From CAVBBU01 sp963593765 (GTDB taxonomy: Bacteria > Bacillota > Clostridia > Lachnospirales > Lachnospiraceae), in the NCBI GenBank assembly GCA_963593765.1, contig CAVBBU010000006.1, positions 1-32,378 on the forward strand: DNA of 32,378 nucleotides, in the 5' to 3' direction. The notes below the pieces were generated by a model, which was given only the letters and a program-made list of their open reading frames with translations, ran no database searches and was not told the origin of the DNA. The position numbers and the translations under genes are program-made. Shown here one piece after another: positions 1 to 6,919 of the stretch. Within the stretch, counting starts at the first letter, position 1. Each line of letters opens with the position of its first letter.

Positions 1-453
1 ATTAATAAGAGCTCTTGCTATAGCTACTCTTTGCTTTTGTCCGCCGGACATCTGTGATGGATATCTTTTTTCAAAACCACTAAGCTGAACCATCTCCATC
101 ATTTCAGAAACTGCAGTCTTGATTTCATCCTTTGGAATCTTTTTCATTTTCAAGCCATATGCGATATTGTCATATATGTTCTTGTGCGGAAAAAGTGCAT
201 ACGACTGAAATACTGTATTTACATTTCTCTCAAATGGCTCCTTGTCCTCAACTCGCTCTCCCTCGACGGTTATGCTTCCTGATGTAGGCTCTTCAAAGCC
301 TGCTATCATTCTTAAGGTCGTTGTCTTTCCACAACCAGAGGAACCTAGCAGTGTTAAAAATTCTCCCTCCTCTATAGAAAGATTTAGATCCTTTACAACA
401 TGATTAGCTCCGTATATTTTATTAACACCTTCTATCTCAACAATCTTTCCCAT
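1..453 (-). CDS. PotA-type ABC transporter ATPase (partial, C-terminus outside window)
   Basis: This is the N-terminal 151 residues of an ABC ATPase; the frame is open to the window edge. The Walker A motif GSSGCGKT is at residues 37-44, the Q-loop is in the segment VFQSYALFPH, and the ABC signature SGGQKQR lies close to the cut. The pattern around the Q-loop and the following NIYDNIAYGLKMKK stretch is typical of the PotA/FbpC/CysA-like importer ATPases, with spermidine/putrescine PotA the best match. The substrate cannot be fixed because the permeases and the C-terminal TOBE domain are outside the window. It starts 21 bases after the stop of the PII-type gene, so the two are probably cotranscribed, which hints at nitrogen-linked control of the transporter. 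Confidence 0.88.
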   Translation of the reverse strand, partial: MGKIVEIEGVNKIYGANHVVKDLNLSIEEGEFLTLLGSSGCGKTTTLRMIAGFEEPTSGSITVEGERVEDKEPFERNVNTVFQSYALFPHKNIYDNIAYGLKMKKIPKDEIKTAVSEMMEMVQLSGFEKRYPSQMSGGQKQRVAIARALIN

Positions 454-474
454 ACAGCTTCACCTCGCCATCAC

Positions 475-834
475 TTAAAGTGCCTTTGTTCCTCTCTCAC
501 CGGTTCTGATTCTAATTACATCCTCTATTTCTCTTATAAATATTTTTCCGTCTCCTACATGACCGGTTACACAAGTTTCACGAACCTTTTCTATAATCTT
601 TTCAACATCCTTATCATCTATTACAACCTCTACTCTTACCTTTGGAAGTAGATTGATAGTAGTCTTAAAGCCCTTTATTTCATTTACAGCCTGCTCTGAA
701 TCTGCTGTAATTCCCTTTTGCGTTCCGCAGCCCATAGCAGTCGAAAGCGTCATGCCTCCGCAATTAAAATCATCAAGAACCTTCTTTATATCCTCTAGCT
801 TTTCCGGTCTGATTAAGATTACCAACTCCTTCAT
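475..834 (-). CDS. PII-type nitrogen regulatory protein with extended T-loop
   Basis: A 119-residue PII-family signal protein; members bind ATP/ADP and 2-oxoglutarate as trimers and control transporters or enzymes through the T-loop. Seen here: the N-terminal strand KELVILIRPEKLEDIKKVL, Gln39-Lys40-Gly41 before the T-loop, the B-loop TGHVGDGKIF (residues 90-99) and the C-loop RIRTGERG near the end. The T-loop (about residues 41-62) is about seven residues longer than in E. coli GlnB and lacks the YRGAEY motif with the uridylylated Tyr51, so control by uridylylation is not expected. The ribosome site AAGGAGG at 843-849 supports the start. It lies directly upstream of a PotA-type ATPase gene. 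It could be a NifI-like or transporter-dedicated PII; there is no amt or glnA gene nearby. Confidence 0.9.
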   Translation of the reverse strand: MKELVILIRPEKLEDIKKVLDDFNCGGMTLSTAMGCGTQKGITADSEQAVNEIKGFKTTINLLPKVRVEVVIDDKDVEKIIEKVRETCVTGHVGDGKIFIREIEDVIRIRTGERGTKAL

Positions 835-880
835 ATTCCATTCCTCCTTAAGCCTTTGTTAAATACATTTTTACAATGCT

Positions 881-912
881 AAAAGGGGCCTATCCAATTT
901 TGGATAAGCCCC
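881..912 (-). terminator. Hairpin between luxR-type gene and PII gene
   Basis: A 12-bp stem (885-896 with 901-912, one mismatch) closes a four-base loop. In minus-strand reading it is followed by only four T, so it is a weak intrinsic terminator or attenuator between the LuxR-type gene and the PII gene. On the plus strand a T-run follows at 924-929, but no plus-strand gene ends here. Confidence 0.45.
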
Positions 913-1008
913 TTCGCTTTGCGTTTTTTATTTTCTATAGAATATACATTATCAATTTTTCTAATTCAATTATTATCTTTTACCATTTTTCTACTTAAAA
1001 AGTAGTAG

Positions 1009-1758
1009 TTATTCAAATTCTCTTACTAGCTTAAACAGCTGTACTCTGTTTTTAATTCCAAGCTTTCTGTAAATATTTAGTATATGCTTCTTTAGTGTAT
1101 TTGGTGTTATAGCAAGGTCGTCACATATACTTGCATTGTCCCTTCCAGACATAAGCTGCTTTAATATAGTATGCTCTCTCCTTGTTAAGTCATATTTTAC
1201 AACTGCCTGCGTTACTGTAATTTTGCTTATGCCACTTTCTCCTGATTTGTAGAACTGTTCAAGGCGATACGCAAGATGATCCTTTAATATATCAAGTATA
1301 AATATATCATCATAGTGAAAGTCCTCTTTGCCTATGGTTCTGTAAAATGTAATCGCTCCTAAAAATTTTTTGTGCCTTGCAATTACTATCTGCAATGCAT
1401 AGTGCCAATTATTTGGCTTATATACCTTTTTGTAGTAATCAGTATTTACTCTGACATCATCTGATATAATATCCGTTTCTCTATATATAAGCATCTTTCC
1501 GCTTGATACTAATTTTCTGCTGTAGCATATATCCTCATACATCTCAGACAAATCCACATCACAGTTATATGTAACTGGATTGCAAAGAAGCTTCCCCTTT
1601 TCCTTAGATGCCATATAAAAATCCGCACTATCAAAATCCAGCACCATCCTAAGCTGTGATAGGATTTCATATCGCATATCATTAAAGCCCTCTGTTGTAT
1701 ATATTTTATAAATTATATTATTTAGCAAAATCCAATCATTAGTTTCAAGTCTTTTCAC
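1009..1758 (-). CDS. LuxR-family transcriptional regulator
   Basis: A 249-residue protein with a C-terminal LuxR-type helix-turn-helix (about residues 190-245), with the pattern TRREHTILKQLMSGRDN, then ITPNTLKKHILNIYRKLGI. The N-terminal 170 residues have no clear motif; their length and predicted alternating strands and helices fit a GAF/PAS-like sensor fold, which is inference. The start codon is GTG (1756-1758), preceded by GGAGG at a good distance. It is divergent from the DtxR-family gene and upstream of the PII gene, separated from it by a weak hairpin. Target genes and signal are unknown. Confidence 0.85.
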   Translation of the reverse strand: MKRLETNDWILLNNIIYKIYTTEGFNDMRYEILSQLRMVLDFDSADFYMASKEKGKLLCNPVTYNCDVDLSEMYEDICYSRKLVSSGKMLIYRETDIISDDVRVNTDYYKKVYKPNNWHYALQIVIARHKKFLGAITFYRTIGKEDFHYDDIFILDILKDHLAYRLEQFYKSGESGISKITVTQAVVKYDLTRREHTILKQLMSGRDNASICDDLAITPNTLKKHILNIYRKLGIKNRVQLFKLVREFE

Positions 1759-1839
1759 GGCAGTCCTCCAATCGAATACACAATTTGCTTGTTTTATTAG
1801 TTAGTCTATGCTAATCTATTATATGTAAACAAATTTCGG

Positions 1840-1867
1840 TTGCATTATTGCTAAATCGAATTATACT
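1840..1867 (+). promoter_or_regulatory. Predicted promoter of the DtxR-family gene
   Basis: TTGCAT at 1840-1845 and TATACT at 1862-1867, separated by 16 bases, give a plausible housekeeping promoter reading toward the gene that starts at 1933. Confidence 0.5.
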
Positions 1868-1903
1868 ACTTTTACTAGCTTCTGCAAAATAAAAGCTATA
1901 ACA

Positions 1904-1921
1904 ATTAGTATTCGAACTAAT
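1904..1921 (+). promoter_or_regulatory. Imperfect palindrome before the DtxR-family gene (candidate operator)
   Basis: The outer arms ATTAGT (1904-1909) and ACTAAT (1916-1921) are perfect inverted repeats around a six-base centre, just upstream of the ribosome site AAGGAG at 1922-1927. DtxR-family proteins bind AT-rich palindromes with TTAG/CTAA ends, so an autoregulatory site is possible. This is inference from position and symmetry only. Confidence 0.35.
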
Positions 1922-1932
1922 AAGGAGTATAT

Positions 1933-2325
1933 ATGAAGGATGCACACAAATCCGCTGAGGATTATTTAGAAACTATATTATTATTAAAAAGAGACAAGGG
2001 CTTTGTAAGATCTATAGATGTTGCAAATGCACTCGGCTTTACAAAGGCAAGCGTAAGCATAGCAGTAAAAAAGCTCCGCCTAGGTGGTTATCTAAATGTT
2101 GACCTTGACGGAGAGCTGCTCTTTACAGATGAGGGGCTTAAGCTTGCTAATGATGTATATGACAGGCATCAGCTTTTCACAAAATTTTTCACCTACCTCG
2201 GGGTAGACCCTGAGGTAGCACAAGAGGATGCCTGCAAGATAGAGCATGACCTAAGCCCAGAGACATATGAGAAATTCAAGGAGCATATATTAAAGGAGCA
2301 TTATGGCGAGGAGGGGTTATCATAG
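1933..2325 (+). CDS. DtxR/MntR-family metal-dependent transcriptional regulator
   Basis: A 130-residue member of the DtxR/MntR family with an N-terminal winged helix (about residues 5-70) and a dimerisation/metal-binding domain, without the C-terminal SH3-like domain; this short form resembles MntR. Metal-site positions can be read: Asp10 and Glu13 in AEDYLETI, His79 in YDRHQLF, and Cys101, Glu104 and His105 in DACKIEHDLS. Asp10 corresponds to the MntR residue (Asp8), whereas Cys101 corresponds to the DtxR/IdeR residue (Cys102) rather than MntR Glu99, so the site is a hybrid and the metal (Mn or Fe) cannot be assigned. It is convergent with ptsI, with only two bases between the stop codons. 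It is the only plus-strand gene called in the window. Confidence 0.92.
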   Translation: MKDAHKSAEDYLETILLLKRDKGFVRSIDVANALGFTKASVSIAVKKLRLGGYLNVDLDGELLFTDEGLKLANDVYDRHQLFTKFFTYLGVDPEVAQEDACKIEHDLSPETYEKFKEHILKEHYGEEGLS

Positions 2326-2327
2326 AC

Positions 2328-3947
2328 TCAATCCTCAATTCTTGTACTTCTTATAGCCTGCCTTACCTTTAAAATCATAGATGGTGATACTGAGAGCTCG
2401 TCATATCCCATCTTTAAAAATGTGCTGGTAAGCGTAGTATCCGCTGCTAGCTCTCCGCATATTCCAGCCCATGCACCGCCACTGTGAGCATTGTCCACAA
2501 TTATCTTTAACATTCTCAGTATAGCCTCATGATGTGAATCATATATATTATCCAGCTTTGGGTTTTGACGATCTATCGCTAGCGTATACTGCGTTAGGTC
2601 ATTAGTTCCTACCGAGAAGAAATCAACCTCCTTAGCTAGCAGATCTGAAATCATAACTGCTGCAGGTGTCTCTATCATAATTCCTATTTCACAGTCCTTA
2701 TATTCTATACCGCCATCCTTAAGCTCGGCTTTAACCTCGGCTACGATTTTCTTTATAGCCTTTACCTCTTCTAAAGAGATAATCATAGGAAACATGATTG
2801 ATATGTTGCCAAAATAGCTAGCACGATATATAGCTCTAAGCTGAGTCTTAAATATATCCCTTCTATCAAGACATATTCTTATAGCTCTATATCCCATAGC
2901 AGGATTTTCTTCCCTTTCCATATTAAAATAATCTACCTGCTTATCTGCTCCTATATCAAGTGTACGAATAATAACCTTCTTGCCTGCCATATTTTCTGCT
3001 ACGGTTTTATAAGCAGCAAATTGTTCCTCTTCACTAGGATAGGTATTAGCCTCCAGATACAAAAATTCACTTCTAAAAAGTCCTATTCCGCCTGCATCAT
3101 TTGCAAGGGCATTTGCCACATCCGCAACGCTTCCTATATTTGCATAAAGATTTATTTTCTTGCCATCTAGGGTAATATTTTCCTTGCCCTTTAGATCAAG
3201 AAGAAGCTTTTTCTTTTCTAGCTCAGCAGCCTTCTTTCCCTTATAGCTATTTAGTGTATCCTCATCAGGGTCTATATAAAGCTGTCCTGTATATCCATCT
3301 ACTATACCAAGCTTTCCATCTATATCGTCTGGATAATCTATACCTATAAGTGCAGGTATATTCATAGTTCTAGCAAGTATTGCTGTATGAGAATTAGTCG
3401 AGCCACCTCTTGTAACAAATGATAAAACTCTTTTTTTATCTAGCTGCACGGTTTGACTAGGTGCAAGGTCATCTGCAAGAAGTATTACAGGCTCATCAGC
3501 TAAAAGAGAAGCCCTTTTTTTATTTTGCAATATATCTATTACACGGTTAGAAATATCCTTAACATCTGCTGCCCTTTCCTTCATATAATCATCATCCATA
3601 GCAGCAAACATTGCCGAAAAATTATCGCCTGTTACGGCAACAGCATATTCAGCATTAACACTTTGCGTTTTAATCATATTGACTATAGATTCGATATAGT
3701 CAAGGTCATCAAGCATTATTTGATGCACTTCAAAGATGGCTGCATTTACCTCTCCAACCTCTCTAACAGCCTTTTCATAAAGCTCCTTTAGCTCATGCTT
3801 TGCAATTTCCTTAGCATTATTAAAACGCTCTATCTGCTCATCTGTATTTGTAATCTTTTGTCTTTTCACCTGACTAGCCTTGCCTCCATAGATACAAAGA
3901 GGACCTATAGCTATTCCGCTAAATACACTTTTACCTTCTAAAATCAT
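2328..3947 (-). CDS. ptsI: Phosphoenolpyruvate-protein phosphotransferase (PTS enzyme I)
   Basis: Enzyme I takes phosphate from phosphoenolpyruvate and passes it to HPr. The N-terminal HPr-binding/phosphohistidine domain carries the active-site His187 in GGSTNSHTAILAR; the C-terminal TIM-barrel shows the PEP-site patterns FFSVGTNDLTQYTLA and GICGELA (catalytic Cys497). The frame stays open to 4034, but the ATG at 3945-3947 is preferred: GGAG lies six bases upstream, the protein then begins MILEGKSVFSGIAIG as family members do, and the upstream extension is translation of a GC-rich palindromic element. The resulting 539 residues are slightly short against about 570 for B. subtilis. It is the last gene of the gat locus but is separated from ptsH by a structured 203-base spacer, so it may have its own control. 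Confidence 0.96.
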   Translation of the reverse strand: MILEGKSVFSGIAIGPLCIYGGKASQVKRQKITNTDEQIERFNNAKEIAKHELKELYEKAVREVGEVNAAIFEVHQIMLDDLDYIESIVNMIKTQSVNAEYAVAVTGDNFSAMFAAMDDDYMKERAADVKDISNRVIDILQNKKRASLLADEPVILLADDLAPSQTVQLDKKRVLSFVTRGGSTNSHTAILARTMNIPALIGIDYPDDIDGKLGIVDGYTGQLYIDPDEDTLNSYKGKKAAELEKKKLLLDLKGKENITLDGKKINLYANIGSVADVANALANDAGGIGLFRSEFLYLEANTYPSEEEQFAAYKTVAENMAGKKVIIRTLDIGADKQVDYFNMEREENPAMGYRAIRICLDRRDIFKTQLRAIYRASYFGNISIMFPMIISLEEVKAIKKIVAEVKAELKDGGIEYKDCEIGIMIETPAAVMISDLLAKEVDFFSVGTNDLTQYTLAIDRQNPKLDNIYDSHHEAILRMLKIIVDNAHSGGAWAGICGELAADTTLTSTFLKMGYDELSVSPSMILKVRQAIRSTRIED

Positions 3948-3977
3948 CTTTCTCTCCATATAGTCTTCTATAAATAA

Positions 3978-4061
3978 GAATCCTGCTTCGCAGGATTCTC
4001 CGCCTGCGGCGGGTCGCAAAGCGACATTTTCCACTCCGCCGCAGTGCGATCCAAAGCGGAG
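3978..4061. repeat. GC-rich multi-stem palindromic element before ptsI
   Basis: A perfect 9-bp hairpin (3978-3986 with 3990-3998, three-base loop) abuts a nested structure: outer stem 3998-4003 with 4056-4061, next stem 4005-4012 with 4036-4043 (8 bp perfect), and an inner hairpin 4013-4017 with 4021-4025. Base composition is far more GC-rich than the surroundings. It forms most of the leader between ptsH and ptsI on the minus strand. It looks like a REP/MITE-type intergenic repeat or a structured leader RNA; no second full copy is seen in this window. Confidence 0.6.
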
Positions 4062-4069
4062 CGTTTTTT

Positions 4070-4100
4070 TACTTCATAGGGTGCACCTTCCTATGTAGTA
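4070..4100. repeat. Short palindrome of the CCTATGAAGTAAAA type
   Basis: The arms 4070-4080 and 4090-4100 pair at 10 of 11 positions around a nine-base loop. In minus reading the right arm plus tail is CCTATGAAGTAAAAAAA. The same tail occurs on the minus strand near 11486-11501 and on the plus strand at 20250-20266. It may act as a terminator after ptsH or be a short dispersed repeat. Confidence 0.5.
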
Positions 4101-4107
4101 AAATGAT

Positions 4108-4141
4108 ATATGAGCTACTTTGGGGGAAAAGCAGCTCATAT
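4108..4141 (-). terminator. Hairpin after ptsH
   Basis: The arms ATATGAGCT (4108-4116) and AGCTCATAT (4133-4141) are perfect and extend inward by five more pairs, leaving a six-base C-rich loop. It lies 10 bases after the HPr stop codon. The T-run after it in minus reading is short (ATCATTTTAC), so termination is likely partial. Confidence 0.55.
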
Positions 4142-4150
4142 AATCCTGTC

Positions 4151-4408
4151 TTACAAATTTTCTTTTATAAATGCAGATAGCTTATCCATAGCTTCATCTT
4201 CATCCTCGCCATCTGTCACTAGCACAATCTCCTGCCCGCATTTTACCGCAAGTCCCATAAGTGCAAAAATTCTTTTTAAATCCGCCTGCTTTCCATCCTT
4301 ACTAAGCGTAATATTGCACTTATAATTTGCAGCCTCTTTAACAAGCAAGCCTGCGGGCCTTGCATGAATACCAAGCTCGTCCTTTATAGTATATTTAAAT
4401 TCCTTCAT
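4151..4408 (-). CDS. ptsH: HPr-family phosphocarrier protein lacking Ser46
   Basis: HPr carries phosphate from enzyme I to the sugar-specific EIIA domains. The 85-residue protein starts at the ATG 4406-4408 (AAGGAG at 4415-4420); a longer frame to 4459 only overlaps the previous gene. His15 in GIHARPAG is the phosphorylated residue. At position 46, where Gram-positive HPr has the Ser phosphorylated by HPr kinase, this protein has Arg (segment ADLKRIFALMGLAV). It would therefore not be open to HprK-type control and would not form P-Ser-HPr for CcpA. It lies 14 bases after the tyrosine phosphatase gene and upstream of ptsI, as the last part of the galactitol-type operon. It may be the general HPr of this organism or a locus-specific paralogue. 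Confidence 0.93.
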   Translation of the reverse strand: MKEFKYTIKDELGIHARPAGLLVKEAANYKCNITLSKDGKQADLKRIFALMGLAVKCGQEIVLVTDGEDEDEAMDKLSAFIKENL

Positions 4409-4422
4409 TGCCCTCTCCTTTA

Positions 4423-4893
4423 TTACTCTCTTAAAAGCTGCCCAAGCATAGCAGTGCATCCTTTGTATATATCTTCATAAGCCTTATCAAAATCCTTTGT
4501 ATACCAAGGATCAGATACATCACGCTCGCTGCCTGTAAAGCTAAGCAGCTTATGTATCTTGTTCTCCCTGTCATCTCCAAAAAGCTTTTTTAGATCCTCC
4601 TTATTTTCTTCATCCATAATTACTATATAATCATATATATCGTAATCTTCTTTTTTTATAAGTCTGGCAACCTTGCCACTAGGATCTATGCCATTTTCAA
4701 GTAGCTTGTCTGCAGCTGGCTTATGTATAGGGAAGCCAACCTTATTTTCTCTGGTTGCCGCTGAATCAATCAAGAATTCATCCTGCCTGCCTTCTCTTTT
4801 AACAAGCTCCTTCATTATAAGCTCTGCCATAGGCGAGCGGCATATATTACCATGGCAAACAAATAATATCCGCTTTGTCGTAACTAAAGCCAT
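4423..4893 (-). CDS. Low-molecular-weight protein tyrosine phosphatase
   Basis: A 156-residue LMW-PTP. The P-loop C-X5-R is CHGNICR (Cys13 to Arg19), followed by SPMAE as in the family, and the general-acid Asp128 sits in DVSDPWY. Such enzymes remove phosphate from tyrosine on proteins; in Firmicutes they often counter tyrosine kinases, while some members act on phosphoarginine (YwlE). It sits between the sugar-phosphate kinase gene (16 bases away) and ptsH (14 bases away), so it is transcribed with PTS genes. Whether PTS proteins are its substrates is unknown. Confidence 0.93.
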   Translation of the reverse strand: MALVTTKRILFVCHGNICRSPMAELIMKELVKREGRQDEFLIDSAATRENKVGFPIHKPAADKLLENGIDPSGKVARLIKKEDYDIYDYIVIMDEENKEDLKKLFGDDRENKIHKLLSFTGSERDVSDPWYTKDFDKAYEDIYKGCTAMLGQLLRE

Positions 4894-4909
4894 ATTTAAT
4901 TCCTCTGTT

Positions 4910-5842
4910 TTACAAATTAACTACCTCTACCTGTTCAAGTATCCTTTTGCTTGTATCAGGATCGAAGCTTCCTGTTTCCTTAGTGCATGCATTAGCACTA
5001 GCAACAGCAACAGCATACTTAAGAGTTTCCTGTGGTGACAGCTTTTTTTCTAATGCCACGGCAAATGCTCCAACCATAGAATCACCGCATCCTACAGTAT
5101 TAACTACCGATAGCTTAGGCGGCTTAGCCTGAAGGACTCCATCCTCACAAACAAGAAGTGCTCCGTCGCCACCTAGCGAAACTACAACATATGCTATTCC
5201 GCTCTTATATATTTTAGTTGCACATTCTATTACATCATCTATAGTGCTAATTTCTTTTTGATAGAGAGCCTCTAGCTCTTCCTTGTTTGGCTTAACCATA
5301 GTAGGCTTTGCCTCTATTCCATGCTTTAGAAGCTCTCCACTAGTATCAAGAATTACCTGATGTCCCTTAGCCTCAGCTATCCTAATCATAGCTGCATATA
5401 TATCCTTAGGAATCCCATTTGGCACGCTTCCTGACATTGTAATTATGCTGCTTTTTTCAATAATCTTAGGGAAGAAGTTTTGCATAAAATCATCACATTC
5501 TTCCTTGCTGACCTCACACCCCGGCTCTAAAAGCTCTGTTGAGCCATAAGCCTCATCCAGTATATTAATGCAGCTTCTAGTCTCACCCTTAATATGGTAA
5601 AAGCTGTGGCTTACATTATCCTCATCAAGCAGAGACTCCAAATAAGCTCCATTAAATCCGCCTATCATTCCTGTTGCCATAACGTCGCTCTTACAAAGCC
5701 TTACAATCCTAGCAACATTAAGTCCCTTACCACCTGCCGAATTACGGCACTTACCAACTCTCATTACCTTACCATATTCTATAGCAGACTTCATCTGATA
5801 TGCCTTATCTATAGATGCATTTAATGTGACGGTCATTATCAT
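4910..5842 (-). CDS. PfkB-family sugar-phosphate kinase (tagatose-6-phosphate kinase / 1-phosphofructokinase type)
   Basis: A 310-residue PfkB kinase of the FruK/LacC group. The N-terminal substrate pattern is TVTLNASIDKAYQ; the first PfkB signature is GGKGLNVAR and the second is NTVGCGDSMVGAF with the catalytic Asp in GCGDS. Next to a galactitol PTS and a galactitol-1-phosphate dehydrogenase, whose product is tagatose 6-phosphate, the likely reaction is ATP-dependent formation of tagatose 1,6-bisphosphate, as done by LacC. A 1-phosphofructokinase activity cannot be excluded from sequence. It lies 12 bases downstream of the dehydrogenase gene. No tagatose-bisphosphate aldolase (gatY/lacD) is present in the window. 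Confidence 0.9.
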   Translation of the reverse strand: MIMTVTLNASIDKAYQMKSAIEYGKVMRVGKCRNSAGGKGLNVARIVRLCKSDVMATGMIGGFNGAYLESLLDEDNVSHSFYHIKGETRSCINILDEAYGSTELLEPGCEVSKEECDDFMQNFFPKIIEKSSIITMSGSVPNGIPKDIYAAMIRIAEAKGHQVILDTSGELLKHGIEAKPTMVKPNKEELEALYQKEISTIDDVIECATKIYKSGIAYVVVSLGGDGALLVCEDGVLQAKPPKLSVVNTVGCGDSMVGAFAVALEKKLSPQETLKYAVAVASANACTKETGSFDPDTSKRILEQVEVVNL

Positions 5843-5854
5843 AGCTATACTCCC

Positions 5855-6904
5855 TTACGCCTCGCTGTCTATTAGTATCTTACCCTTAACCGTTCCTGGC
5901 ACCTTATACATCTCAAATGCATCTGCAATACTGCTAAGAGGCATCTTGCGGAAGATAAAGCTATCATCAAACCTTAGATCTCCAGTTTTAAAATAATGTG
6001 CTACTAGCTCCCATTCGCATCCCGGGAATGGCGCACTATAAGACATCCAAGAACCAGTAAGTGTAAATTCCTTACGGTTTATATTTTCCCACTCTTTTAC
6101 TGTAAAAGCAAGTTCCTTTGTCGGAGTACCTACAAAGCATACCTGAGCCTTATTAGCAGCAAGCTCAAATGCCATACGCATAGTAGTTGTATTACCTGCT
6201 GTCTCAAATACATAATCAAAGCCCTTACCGTTTGTTAAAGCTAAAGCCTTATCCATAAAGCCGTCTTCAAGTGTATTAATGCTATCAGTCGAGCCAAGAC
6301 GTCTGCCAAGCTCAAGTCGCTCATTTGCTATATCAAAAACTACTAGCTGCTTAGCTCCGAATATCTTCGCCCACTGCATAACAAACATTCCTATAGTACC
6401 ACCACCAAGTATTGCAACACTTCCTCCGCCCTTGTAGTCGAGTCTTTTTAGTCCATGAAGTGCAACTGTAGCTGGCTCAAAGAATGCTCCCTTTTCAAAT
6501 GAAACCTCATTATCAAACCTTACTACATTTTTTTCTGGTACTACAACATATTCAGCAAAGCTACCAAACTTACTTGAGCCTACGAATTTATAATGCTTGC
6601 ATAATGAGTAATTACCCTTTTGACAATCCTCACATTCCATACAAGGAAGCAGTGGAACGCCGGCAACTCTGTCGCCCTTTTTTACGCTTTTAACATTAGC
6701 TCCGGTCTCCTCTACTGTTCCAGAAAATTCATGTCCAAGTACATTAGGATAGTAGTGACATGCAGTGCCATTAACTCTAGGGATATCTGAGCCACAGATT
6801 CCAGTATACTTTACCTTAATTAATACTTCCCCTTCCTTAGGGCTAGGCTTTTCTATATCCTCATATCTTATATCATTTTGTGCATGAACAACTCCTGCCT
6901 TCAT
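5855..6904 (-). CDS. gatD: Galactitol-1-phosphate 5-dehydrogenase (zinc-dependent)
   Basis: A 349-residue zinc-dependent medium-chain dehydrogenase. Catalytic zinc ligands are visible at Cys37 (GICGSD), His58-Glu59 (LGHEF) and Glu143 (FFEPATVALHG); the four structural-zinc cysteines are Cys88, Cys91, Cys94 and Cys102. The NAD-binding glycine motif is GGGTIG. Features typical of GatD rather than sorbitol dehydrogenase include the stretches HYYPNVLGHEFSG, PLLPC and GSWMSYSAPFPG. It oxidises galactitol 1-phosphate to tagatose 6-phosphate. It is placed between the transport gene gatC (15 bases) and the kinase gene, in the order of the pathway. Confidence 0.93.
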   Translation of the reverse strand: MKAGVVHAQNDIRYEDIEKPSPKEGEVLIKVKYTGICGSDIPRVNGTACHYYPNVLGHEFSGTVEETGANVKSVKKGDRVAGVPLLPCMECEDCQKGNYSLCKHYKFVGSSKFGSFAEYVVVPEKNVVRFDNEVSFEKGAFFEPATVALHGLKRLDYKGGGSVAILGGGTIGMFVMQWAKIFGAKQLVVFDIANERLELGRRLGSTDSINTLEDGFMDKALALTNGKGFDYVFETAGNTTTMRMAFELAANKAQVCFVGTPTKELAFTVKEWENINRKEFTLTGSWMSYSAPFPGCEWELVAHYFKTGDLRFDDSFIFRKMPLSSIADAFEMYKVPGTVKGKILIDSEA

Positions 6905-6919
6905 ATACCCTTATCTCCT

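Noticed and set aside
3948..4034. N-terminal extension of enzyme I in the same open frame
   Set aside because: It has no ribosome site, is unlike other enzyme I proteins and is the translation of the GC-rich palindromic element. The start at 3947 with GGAG upstream is better.
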